A stretch of 42,140 nucleotides of DNA from Thiotrichaceae bacterium (GTDB taxonomy: Bacteria; Pseudomonadota; Gammaproteobacteria; Thiotrichales; Thiotrichaceae), in assembly GCA_026991755.1 (NCBI GenBank), contig JALXAX010000164.1, positions 1-42,140 of the forward strand, in the 5' to 3' direction. The position numbers and the translations under genes are program-made. The notes under the pieces were generated by a model. The model was not told the DNA's origin. It ran no database searches and worked only from the letters and a program-made list of their open reading frames with translations. Below, in pieces: positions 35,241 to 42,140 of the stretch; the stretch's first letter is position 1, and each line of letters opens with the position of its first letter.

Positions 35241-36041
35241 ATGTCCAAGAACGAACAAACAACGTCACATACAGATACAAACGCTACTCAAAGTGCTACT
35301 CAAAGCACTACTCACTTCGGCTACGAACAAGTGCCTGTTGATGAGAAGAGTAATAAAGTTGCCGATGTATTTCATTCAGTAGCCGACAAGTACGACATAA
35401 TGAACGACCTAATGTCGGGTGGCGTGCATAGACTGTGGAAAAAGTACACGATTGACAATTCTGGCGCAAAAAAGGGCGATACGATTCTTGACCTTGCAGG
35501 CGGCACGGGCGACTTGGCGATTAAGTTTTCACGTATCGTTGGTTCTGAGGGTCAGGTCACGCTTTCTGACATTAATGAATCTATGCTAGAAAATGGTCGT
35601 AGACGACTAACTGACATGGGGATTGTCGGCAATATTGATTATGTATTGGCTGACGCGCAAGAACTACCCTTCCCTGATAATCATTTTGATATAGTAACGA
35701 TGGCATTCGGGCTACGCAACGTGACCGATAAAGACAAAGCATTACGTTCTATTTTCCGCACTATCAAACCTGGCGGAAAACTAATGGTGCTTGAATTCTC
35801 TAAACCTGTTCTACCTGGGTTGAGTACTTTTTATGATCAGTATTCATTTAAGCTATTACCTTTAATGGGCAAGCTCATTGCTAATGATGCTGAAAGTTAT
35901 CAATATCTGGCTGAGTCCATCCGTATGCACCCCGATCAAGAAACCTTGAAAGGCATGATGGAAGGTGCAGGCTTCGAACGCACGTCTTACCATAATATGA
36001 CAGGTGGGATTGTTGCCTTGCATACTGGTTATAAGTTCTAG
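35241..36041 (+). CDS. ubiE: Ubiquinone/menaquinone C-methyltransferase UbiE
   Basis: A 266-residue S-adenosylmethionine-dependent methyltransferase that methylates the ring carbon of demethylmenaquinone or 2-polyprenyl-6-methoxy-1,4-benzoquinol. The family motifs are [17 protein letters not shown], the SAM-binding [31 protein letters not shown], and [14 protein letters not shown]; the C-terminal [12 protein letters not shown] is typical. A Thr/Ser/Gln-rich N-terminal extension of about 25 residues precedes the conserved part. It begins the ubiE-ubiJ-ubiB operon. Confidence 0.97.
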   Translation: MSKNEQTTSHTDTNATQSATQSTTHFGYEQVPVDEKSNKVADVFHSVADKYDIMNDLMSGGVHRLWKKYTIDNSGAKKGDTILDLAGGTGDLAIKFSRIVGSEGQVTLSDINESMLENGRRRLTDMGIVGNIDYVLADAQELPFPDNHFDIVTMAFGLRNVTDKDKALRSIFRTIKPGGKLMVLEFSKPVLPGLSTFYDQYSFKLLPLMGKLIANDAESYQYLAESIRMHPDQETLKGMMEGAGFERTSYHNMTGGIVALHTGYKF

Positions 36042-36092
36042 TCAGCGCAGACCTCAACTCACTAAACAGAGCGCTACCGCTAGAAAATACCT

Positions 36093-36725
36093 ATGCAACT
36101 TCCTATCCTCTTGTTATCCACTATAGAAACCGCTATCAATGCTTGGCTAAAGCTAGATGATGAGGCGATGCCGCAGTTCGCTTCCATGGAGGATAAGGTT
36201 ATTCAGTTTCATATTACTGGGCTGGAGCTTAACCTTTTCTTCTTACCCGCTGAGCGACATATCCAGGTACTGGGGCAATATGCGGGCAAAGCCGATACGA
36301 TTATTCATGGCTCCCCTCTTGCGTTAATGCGCCTTAGCACTTCTGATGATGCAGGCAAAACCATGCTCGAAATCGATGCGCATATAGAAGGCGATACGGC
36401 TTTAGGTACTCGTTTTAGTCAAGTGCTTAAATCAGTTGATATTGACTGGGAAGAGTTCTTATCTAAAGCCGTGGGCGATATTGTGGCTCATCAAGCAGGC
36501 TCAATGGTAGAAGAGTCTAAAGGCTGGATTAAAGACAGCGAGCAAGCCATGCGCCTTAATGTAGCCGAATATCTAACGGAAGAAAGTCAACTAGTAGCTG
36601 CGGACGCTGAGGTTGCTCATTATATGGATCAAGTCGATGCGCTTCGTGCCGATACTGACCGTATTCAAGCACGTATTGAGCGTCTACAAAGCACTAATAA
36701 CAACAGCAAAAGCGATAAGAAATAA
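36093..36725 (+). CDS. ubiJ: Ubiquinone biosynthesis accessory factor UbiJ
   Basis: A 210-residue UbiJ with an N-terminal SCP2 lipid-binding domain (about 12-115, [46 protein letters not shown]) and a C-terminal helical part with a coiled-coil tail (about 170-205). In E. coli UbiJ is a scaffold of the soluble Ubi complex, binding isoprenoid intermediates. It lies between ubiE and ubiB as in other gammaproteobacteria, 51 bp after ubiE, and its stop shares a base with the ubiB start. Confidence 0.92.
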   Translation: MQLPILLLSTIETAINAWLKLDDEAMPQFASMEDKVIQFHITGLELNLFFLPAERHIQVLGQYAGKADTIIHGSPLALMRLSTSDDAGKTMLEIDAHIEGDTALGTRFSQVLKSVDIDWEEFLSKAVGDIVAHQAGSMVEESKGWIKDSEQAMRLNVAEYLTEESQLVAADAEVAHYMDQVDALRADTDRIQARIERLQSTNNNSKSDKK

Positions 36726-38410
36726 TGCTTAGATTCATACAAATACGTCGCCTTTATGCTATTAATCGCGTGCTCGTTAAACACGGGCTAGATGAAATCT
36801 TACTACACATTCCTGTCTTTAGACCCTTGCGCTTCTTTTACTATCTAGCGCCGTGGAATATTAAAAAGAATATCAAAAAGGAAACCCAAGCCGAGCCACT
36901 GGGTGTGCGCATTCGACTGGCACTTGAAGATCTTGGCCCTGTCTTCATCAAATTTGGACAAATGCTGTCGACCCGCAACGATCTATTGCCACCCGATATC
37001 AATCAAGAACTAAGTAAATTACAGGACGATGTACCTCCCTTCTCGTCTCAACTAGCTATCGACATCATCGAGAAATCGTTTGGAGAGCCTATTGCAAAAG
37101 CCTTTAAACAATTTGATGATAGCCCTTTGGCTTCTGCCTCTATCGCACAAGTGCATACCGCGACGTTGTGGAATGATGATGAAGTCATCGTCAAAGTGGT
37201 GCGTCCTGATATAAAACCTGTCATTGAGCAAGATATTCAAGTCCTGTTTTTAATCGCAAAACTAGCTAACCGTTACTGGAAAGAAGCCCAGCGTTTGCGC
37301 CCCGTGGAAATTGTCGAAGAATATGAATCAACCATTCTTGACGAGCTAGATTTAGTACGAGAAGCCGCTAACGCAAGCCAATTACATAGAAACTTCGAGA
37401 ACTCAAAAGAACTCTATATTCCGCGTATTTATTGGGATATGACGCATGATCAAGTACTCGTTATGGAGCGAGTCTATGGCATACCCGTGGGTGATTCTGA
37501 TGAATTACACCGTCAAAAAGTAAATATGAAGCGCTTAGGTGAACTCGGTGTAGAAACCTTCTTTACACAAGTTTTTCGACATAACTTTTTTCATGCTGAT
37601 ATGCACCCTGGCAATATCTTTGTTAATGCCGATGACCCCGATAAGCCTTTCTACATAGCTGTAGACTTTGGCATAGTTGGTACGCTAACTCCTGATGATC
37701 AACGCTACTTGGCAGAGAACCTTCATGCCTTCTTTAATCGGGATTATAAGCGAGTAGCTGAGTTACATATCGAATCAGGGTGGGTGCCTTCTTATACGCG
37801 TGTTAATGATTTTGAATCGGCTATCCGAACCGTCTGTGAGCCCATCTTTAATCGACCTTTAAAAGAAATATCCTTTGGCTTTTTCTTATTACGCCTCTTC
37901 CAAACGGCTCGACGTTTTGATATGGAAGTACAACCACAGCTTGTGCTACTGCAAAAAACACTACTCAATATTGAAGGGCTAGGCAGACAGCTCTACCCAG
38001 ACCTTGATTTATGGGTTACCGCAAAACCTTTCTTGCAACGCTGGATGGATGAGCAAGTCGGCGTACGCTCGCTCTTAAATGGCGCTAAAACAAATCTGCC
38101 CAAATTTATCGAACAACTTCCTCATATGCCAACGATGGTCAATGATGTCATCAAGCAAATGCACGACCAGCAGAATAGACAGCCTGCTGAACAAAAGCAG
38201 ATGCTAAAACTACAACAACAATCTCAGCACCATACCAAAAAGATGCTATTGGGTATTACGGGTGGCTCGCTCATTATTAGCAGCGCACTGATTTATTCAC
38301 TGGCTAATAACGCAAATACTGGGCTTGATGGCTCTTCATTTATGGGTCCACTGCTCGGAGTTACGGGGGTTGTTATTTCGATATTTGCGTACTACAAAAG
38401 CTATAGATAA
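36725..38410 (+). CDS. ubiB: Ubiquinone biosynthesis ATPase/kinase-like UbiB
   Basis: A 561-residue ADCK/COQ8-family protein needed for ubiquinone biosynthesis. The family's KxGQ motif is [19 protein letters not shown]; the Ala-rich nucleotide loop is [12 protein letters not shown]; the catalytic-loop [10 protein letters not shown] and metal-binding DFGIVG follow. Two membrane helices at the C-terminus (about 500-520 and 535-557) anchor it in the inner membrane. The start ATG overlaps the ubiJ stop in TAATG. Confidence 0.96.
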   Translation: MLRFIQIRRLYAINRVLVKHGLDEILLHIPVFRPLRFFYYLAPWNIKKNIKKETQAEPLGVRIRLALEDLGPVFIKFGQMLSTRNDLLPPDINQELSKLQDDVPPFSSQLAIDIIEKSFGEPIAKAFKQFDDSPLASASIAQVHTATLWNDDEVIVKVVRPDIKPVIEQDIQVLFLIAKLANRYWKEAQRLRPVEIVEEYESTILDELDLVREAANASQLHRNFENSKELYIPRIYWDMTHDQVLVMERVYGIPVGDSDELHRQKVNMKRLGELGVETFFTQVFRHNFFHADMHPGNIFVNADDPDKPFYIAVDFGIVGTLTPDDQRYLAENLHAFFNRDYKRVAELHIESGWVPSYTRVNDFESAIRTVCEPIFNRPLKEISFGFFLLRLFQTARRFDMEVQPQLVLLQKTLLNIEGLGRQLYPDLDLWVTAKPFLQRWMDEQVGVRSLLNGAKTNLPKFIEQLPHMPTMVNDVIKQMHDQQNRQPAEQKQMLKLQQQSQHHTKKMLLGITGGSLIISSALIYSLANNANTGLDGSSFMGPLLGVTGVVISIFAYYKSYR

Positions 38411-38743
38411 TACTTATAGAGGTATATATAAAGCAACAATAAACACAAAGTGAGGTTCTAAACAAGCTAGAGAGATAGAAAATATCATTCAGTTATTGTT
38501 CATATTTTATTCATTTTACACTTGACAACTAGATATAGTATTCAAGAATTACACATAGACACACTTGACTTATTAACATCTATTAATAATGAGAAAACGC
38601 TATAATAGTTTTTATTTATATCTTACTAATTACACTCATATTTATTTATATTTTATAACTATCAACATGTTACAATCATACCTGTATTTTCTAACAGGTA
38701 GTAAAATGGCTCTACAAAGCCATTCATTACTTTTCACAAAAAG

Positions 38744-38780
38744 TTATTAACAAAGTTATCCACAGGCAGCTTGTGCATAA
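38744..38780. promoter_or_regulatory. Cluster of DnaA boxes
   Basis: TTATCCACA (38756-38764) is a consensus DnaA box on the plus strand, TGTGCATAA (38772-38780) is a consensus box TTATGCACA on the minus strand, and TTATTAACA (38744-38752) is a possible weak box. They lie at the edge of an AT-rich stretch. This could be a DnaA-controlled promoter, a DnaA-titrating site or a minor origin-like site. dnaA, dnaN and gidA are not in the window. Confidence 0.5.
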
Positions 38781-38902
38781 CCGTGTGTTCCTACACCTTT
38801 ATCCCTATTCAGTGTTTTTATACAAGCCTCCCCGTTATTCCGATCAAAATACTCTCTGTTCGCTATTTATTGATTAGAGGTTATAGGGTACGGCTGATGA
38901 CT

Positions 38903-38911
38903 TGCTATAAT
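38903..38911 (+). promoter_or_regulatory. Extended -10 promoter element
   Basis: TGCTATAAT has a perfect TATAAT with the TGn extension, 75 bp upstream of the start at 38987. The -35 region does not match consensus. Confidence 0.45.
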
Positions 38912-38986
38912 GCTAATATTCGATGCTATTGCTCCGTATATGTGGGCATGTAAAAAAGAACCACAATAATAATTAGGAATAAATCC

Positions 38987-39886
38987 ATGCAAGAAGCTGT
39001 ACCAGAAACAACACCTATGCCCTCCATTACGGAGAATGTTGTTAAATTCAAGCAAACCAAAAACCCTTATTATCTTGCTAAAGCCATTTTCATGGTATTA
39101 AAAAGAGGCCGTACCCACGAGTTGCTCTATGGTATTTATTGCAAAGCAGTTCATCCCGCTTCACCCGTTACTCCTACATCAGCAGATATTATTGACCCTA
39201 TTTTGCAAGATTTTGAAGAGAACAAGTATATCTACAAGAGAGAGTTTCTCTCTGTGCCTCAATTAAAAGAAATCTACGGTGATAAATTTGCTATAGATAA
39301 AATCCCCAGCATTTTTGCAGGTACACGTTCTGAAAGCATTATTGAAACAGAGGATAGTTTAATTTTGGGTGAATACGGCATGGATAATAACTCCGCCCGT
39401 ATTGCGCTTGTGACCAAAGACGACTGCGTTATTAACGACCATTACATGCACGAGTCTGGGATTCGTCATATCCACGCACTACATTCTTTAGGCAATACCG
39501 ATAACAACGACTTTCTCGTGGCTACTGGCGACAGATTAAAAGTATTGGATGAGTGGAGCAACGATAATACTTCTATCACTTACACAAAACGTCTCAAGCG
39601 CTTTCTTGCGGGCTATACAGCTATGGTTAGAGTCAATGGTGAGTTCTATTTTGGCACTGACTTTACGGCTCGTCCTAACTACATAGAAATGCGAGATGGT
39701 ACTAAGTTTTTCTTTCCTGAAACAGCCTACACAATGTTTGTTATGAACTTTAAAGCAATTGATGACCGTTATTTATTAGCACTCAGTAGCTCATTGGACG
39801 ACTTTGGAAGCCTTAAGGCGCTTTCTATTTTTGATACCGTTGATCAGTGTTTTATTTACTGTGAGTCTGTCGAGCTACCTGATTAA
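38987..39886 (+). CDS. Protein of unknown function
   Basis: A 299-residue soluble protein without a signal peptide or membrane helix. The first 90 residues look helical (PYYLAKAIFMVLKRGRTHELLYGIYCKAV). The rest is β-rich with repeated short strand patterns ending in aspartate/asparagine turns (IETEDSLILGEYGMDNNSARIALVTKDD, FLVATGDRLKVLDEW, MVRVNGEFYFGTDFT), possibly propeller blades. I do not recognise the family. It precedes a cupin and oxyR on the same strand, with a 45-bp gap to the cupin gene. Confidence 0.7.
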   Translation: MQEAVPETTPMPSITENVVKFKQTKNPYYLAKAIFMVLKRGRTHELLYGIYCKAVHPASPVTPTSADIIDPILQDFEENKYIYKREFLSVPQLKEIYGDKFAIDKIPSIFAGTRSESIIETEDSLILGEYGMDNNSARIALVTKDDCVINDHYMHESGIRHIHALHSLGNTDNNDFLVATGDRLKVLDEWSNDNTSITYTKRLKRFLAGYTAMVRVNGEFYFGTDFTARPNYIEMRDGTKFFFPETAYTMFVMNFKAIDDRYLLALSSSLDDFGSLKALSIFDTVDQCFIYCESVELPD

Positions 39887-39931
39887 TTAAAGAATCTCTG
39901 AACCACTTTTCATCATAACTATGTCAATATT

Positions 39932-40207
39932 ATGTCAACTATCAAAATAATCCAAAATCCATCACCATCAGAGCTAGAAGAAAAAGGCGTATTCAGCTGG
40001 TCAATATGGTCGCATCCTGAAGCAGAATTTCCATGGATGTATACTGATGATGAAACATGCTATTTTTTAGAAGGAAGCGTTACCGTTACTCCCAAAAATG
40101 GCGAACCTGTCACAATGGGAAAAGGTGATCTCGTTACCTTCCCAAAGGGTATGGAGTGCAATTGGCTCATACACCAAGACGTTAAAAAGCATTATCGTTT
40201 TGGCTGA
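39932..40207 (+). CDS. Small single-domain cupin protein
   Basis: A 91-residue cupin (DUF861/cupin_3 type). The strands WSIWSHPEAEFPWMYTDDETCYFLEGSVTVTP and VTMGKGDLVTFPKGMECNWLIH are the two cupin motifs; the first shows the EFPW and E-T-C-Y-F-L-E-G pattern of that subgroup, in which the classical metal-binding histidines are largely missing. Relatives include ureidoglycine aminohydrolase-like domains, but small stand-alone members have no assigned role. It is followed at once by a 63-bp palindrome. Confidence 0.85.
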   Translation: MSTIKIIQNPSPSELEEKGVFSWSIWSHPEAEFPWMYTDDETCYFLEGSVTVTPKNGEPVTMGKGDLVTFPKGMECNWLIHQDVKKHYRFG

Positions 40208-40208
40208 A

Positions 40209-40271
40209 CTAGTACATCAATCAGTCCAAAATGTCGGTCTCAGCGACATTTTGAGCGGGTTGATGTACTAG
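40209..40271. repeat. 63-bp palindrome, family G, intact copy
   Basis: CTAGTACATCAATCAGTCC at the left pairs with the right end whose complement reads CTAGTACATCAACCCGCTC, and the arms continue to AAAATGTCG / CGACATTTT around a short centre. It begins one base after the cupin stop and could also act as a 3'-end hairpin. A split copy occurs at 3047-3202. Confidence 0.7.
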
Positions 40272-40324
40272 GTTTACATGATCAACCATCGCACCATCAA
40301 GTCAGATACTGGAAACCAGCAAAC

Positions 40325-41233
40325 ATGAACTTACCAACCATCAAGCAACTACGCTACTTTGTAGCCCTTGAGTCGCACCAACATTTTGGTAAGGCCGCTC
40401 AATCTTGCTTTGTTTCCCAATCTGCCTTTAGTGTAGCCATTCGTGAATTGGAGTCCTTACTCGGCTCTCAACTAGTAGATCGCACTAATAAAAATGTAAC
40501 CATCACCCGAGTAGGTAAAGAAATAGCAGCTCATGCCAAGCGTTGTCTGCGGGATGTCGAATATCTTACCTCTATTGCCAGAAGCAACGACGAACCTTTA
40601 TCAAGCAAGCTTATTTTAGGTGCTATTCCAACGATTGCTCCTTTTATATTACCCAAGTTAGTCCCTAAATCACGAGATTCTTACCCTGACTTACAGCTCT
40701 ACCTGAATGAAGATACCACCTTAAATCTGTATAAACAGCTGATGGACGGAGACCTTGATTTATTGATCATCGCCCTGCCCTATAAGCTTGCAGGTGTTGA
40801 AGTGATGACTCTGTTTAAAGATGATTTTCTACTGGCTTGCAGAAAAGATACCAAACTCATCGACCCAAAAAACTATGATCATGACAACGTTCCTACAGAA
40901 AGTATTATTTTATTAGAAGACGGACATTGTTTAAGAGACCATGCGCTTTCTGCTTGTAATATTCGTAACCAAGATAGTGTTAACCGCTTTGCTGCAAGTA
41001 GCTTACTTACCTTGGTTGAAATGGTGGATTCGGATTTAGGCATTACCTACTTAACAGAAATGACCACCCACTCTTCTTTGCTAAAACATACGGGCATCAC
41101 CACTTGGCCACTTGGTAGTAAACAGAGCCATCGTGAAATTGGCTTGGTATGGAGAAAGAACAGCGCTCAAACGGAAGAATTCAAACTTTTAGGCGAGTTC
41201 ATTAAGCATCACTTTAAACCCTCAGCATCATAA
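40325..41233 (+). CDS. oxyR: Hydrogen peroxide sensor OxyR
   Basis: A 302-residue LysR-family regulator. The N-terminal helix-turn-helix (FGKAAQSCFVSQSAFSVAIRELESLLG) and, decisively, the redox segment ILLEDGHCLRDHALSAC carry the two reactive cysteines C202 and C211, nine residues apart exactly as C199/C208 in E. coli OxyR. Oxidation to a disulfide should activate peroxide-defence genes. No katG, ahpC or dps is in the window, so its targets are elsewhere. The next gene starts 4 bp after its stop, suggesting co-transcription. Confidence 0.94.
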   Translation: MNLPTIKQLRYFVALESHQHFGKAAQSCFVSQSAFSVAIRELESLLGSQLVDRTNKNVTITRVGKEIAAHAKRCLRDVEYLTSIARSNDEPLSSKLILGAIPTIAPFILPKLVPKSRDSYPDLQLYLNEDTTLNLYKQLMDGDLDLLIIALPYKLAGVEVMTLFKDDFLLACRKDTKLIDPKNYDHDNVPTESIILLEDGHCLRDHALSACNIRNQDSVNRFAASSLLTLVEMVDSDLGITYLTEMTTHSSLLKHTGITTWPLGSKQSHREIGLVWRKNSAQTEEFKLLGEFIKHHFKPSAS

Positions 41234-41237
41234 ACTC

Positions 41238-41822
41238 ATGTTTATTTCTAAACTCCAGTTACATCTTTTTCCTGAAAACCCAGAAACCACGCTTCCACAA
41301 AATGAATTAATAAATGCTCTGGCAAGCATGGCGTTTATGGGTGATGCAGAAAATAAGGCAGACCATCAAGGTAAACGGTTCTTAACAGGAGAAAAGTTTT
41401 TATCCCATCTGTGTTTTCTAGGCTGCTCTCCTGATATCGAGTTTCTTCCTAATAGCGAAGACCCAGACTCACCCTATATCTACATTGAGATTCCTGAGAC
41501 ACATCCTATTCCTCAATTTACCAGCGGTGTTAATGTTAAAGCACCTCGTTGTTCTGAGTGTAAAAAAGAGTTAACTGGACTCGCTACGTTTCTAAAAGAA
41601 GCAGATAGTATTTGTAAGCCTGACAAAGCTCACTGTCAACACTGCAACTCTGTTTTAGCTATGGATAGATTGAATTGGCGAAGAACCGCCTACTCGTCAC
41701 GCACTCGTATTATTATTCATAATATATACGAATCAGAAGCCGTACCTGATGATCTATTATTGGATCAGCTTTATAAGCTAACTCAATCTAAATGGAAATA
41801 TGCTTTTATTAGAATAACGTAA
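41238..41822 (+). CDS. Putative zinc-ribbon protein downstream of oxyR
   Basis: A 194-residue protein. Two CxxC pairs, CSEC (about residue 105-108) and CQHC (about 133-136), are separated by 24 residues, a zinc-ribbon arrangement. The flanking regions look like a mixed α/β fold. I do not recognise the family. It starts 4 bp after oxyR and is likely translated from the same mRNA; if so it may belong to the oxidative-stress response, and the cysteines could be redox-active, but this is inference. Confidence 0.7.
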   Translation: MFISKLQLHLFPENPETTLPQNELINALASMAFMGDAENKADHQGKRFLTGEKFLSHLCFLGCSPDIEFLPNSEDPDSPYIYIEIPETHPIPQFTSGVNVKAPRCSECKKELTGLATFLKEADSICKPDKAHCQHCNSVLAMDRLNWRRTAYSSRTRIIIHNIYESEAVPDDLLLDQLYKLTQSKWKYAFIRIT

Positions 41823-42140
41823 AACAAAGTCTATTAATCGTCCCAAAGTATTAACAGTATTTTTCTTGAAAAGCACATGCAACCGCACCACAGGGATGTT
41901 CAATATTAATGACTACAAAACGATGCTCTAAATAGAGAATATGCTCCTACGGGTTACGACTATCGCAGGGCTGTTCAATGCTAAATGAAAAGCTCCCTCT
42001 CCCCTTTGGGGGGAGGGGGAGATGTTCTAAGGTCGTCTTTTTTATCAGACTATCTACCCCCTCCCTAACCCTCCCCCTGCTAGGTGGAGGGAACTTTGTC
42101 TATTCCATGAACAGATTCCTAGCATTGAACAGCCCTGACG
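41823..42140. other. Non-coding right edge of the window
   Basis: No coding frame is evident. The left 140 bases show nothing recognisable; the rest is the repeat element at 41966-42137. Confidence 0.55.
41966..42137. repeat. MITE-like element with perfect 18-bp ends, family H
   Basis: CAGGGCTGTTCAATGCTA (41966-41983) and its exact complement TAGCATTGAACAGCCCTG (42120-42137) bound a 172-bp element. The interior has CCCTCTCCCC / GGGGGGAGGGGG and a second CCCTCC...GGAGGG hairpin, the same kind of G/C-rich core as the element at 34153. No transposase is present. Confidence 0.75.

Larger units (their letters stand above)
38411..38986. other. AT-rich intergenic region with DnaA boxes and hairpins
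   Basis: No credible gene is seen in these 576 bases. The left two thirds are extremely AT-rich. Two small hairpins, ACCTGT...ACAGGT (about 38681-38698) and AATGGCT-CTACAA-AGCCATT (38705-38724), are followed by the DnaA-box group at 38744-38780. An extended -10 sequence (TGCTATAAT, 38903-38911) should serve the gene at 38987. Confidence 0.6.

Noticed and set aside
35191-35382. Open frame overlapping the ubiE start in another frame.
   Set aside because: It covers the ubiE promoter and N-terminus; ubiE has clear homology and a better start.
38771-38953. A 60-codon plus-strand open frame between ubiB and the unknown gene.
   Set aside because: It begins inside a DnaA box, contains an extended -10 promoter sequence, has no ribosome-binding site and no recognisable protein character.
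38411-38986. Interpretation as the chromosomal origin oriC.
   Set aside because: Only two consensus DnaA boxes are present and no origin-linked genes (dnaA, dnaN, gidA, rpmH) are nearby; kept only as a DnaA-box finding.
1-42140. CRISPR arrays, tRNA or rRNA genes, prophage genes.
   Set aside because: I looked for regular spaced repeats, rRNA-like conserved stretches, tRNA-like cloverleaves and phage gene blocks and saw none; a short tRNA could still be missed by eye.

Overview
The window looks like chromosomal DNA from a free-living, moderately AT-rich gammaproteobacterium. The best support is gene order: leuC-leuD-leuB-asd-fimV-truA with a divergent LysR gene is the arrangement I know from Pseudomonas and relatives, and ubiE-ubiJ-ubiB, mutS, a true OxyR and an RfaH-type NusG paralogue all fit that class. 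A filamentous sulfur-oxidiser-type lineage (Thiotrichales-like) would be plausible, but the genus cannot be fixed from the sequence. I saw no rRNA, tRNA, CRISPR array, prophage or intact insertion sequence.

Layout. 1-3000: an atypical SDR-family protein and a TetR regulator behind a promoter carrying two copies of an 11-bp palindrome, then a second TetR gene and a small membrane protein on the minus strand. 3000-3660: a gene-free block of nested palindromic repeats. 3665-6950: an SPFH/band 7 membrane protein, a PiuC/PKHD-type 2-oxoglutarate dioxygenase, a small unknown protein and truA. 7028-14681 (minus strand): fimV, asd, leuB, leuD, leuC, with a divergent LysR regulator at 14805 that has a perfect palindrome in front of it. 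15786-20284: rfaH, a 162-bp IS5-like MITE, a Wza/GumB-like export lipoprotein, a TPR protein and an O-antigen ligase/polymerase, together a small surface-polysaccharide locus. 20547-23531: a secreted PepSY-like protein and a PhoP/PhoQ-like two-component pair. 23633-26449: mutS and a short unknown gene.

26514-34127 holds six co-directional genes, RDD / SpoIIM-like / DUF4129 / DUF4350 / MoxR AAA+ ATPase / DUF58, the first four translationally coupled. This is the best candidate for a poorly described system: a membrane complex served by a MoxR ATPase, with an unusual acidic insert in the DUF4350 protein and a polylysine tract in the DUF4129 protein, both predicted on the periplasmic side. 34412-35080 encodes an exported protein with CxxC motifs. 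35241-38410 is the ubiquinone operon ubiE-ubiJ-ubiB. 38411-38986 is an AT-rich non-coding region with two consensus DnaA boxes. 38987-41822 carries an unknown protein, a small cupin, OxyR and a putative zinc-ribbon protein.

A recurrent theme is non-autonomous palindromic repeats: at least seven families with terminal inverted repeats lie in the gaps, one nested inside another, and two of them end on the stop codons of asd and leuD. All calls come from reading the sequence and family knowledge; no database search was run.
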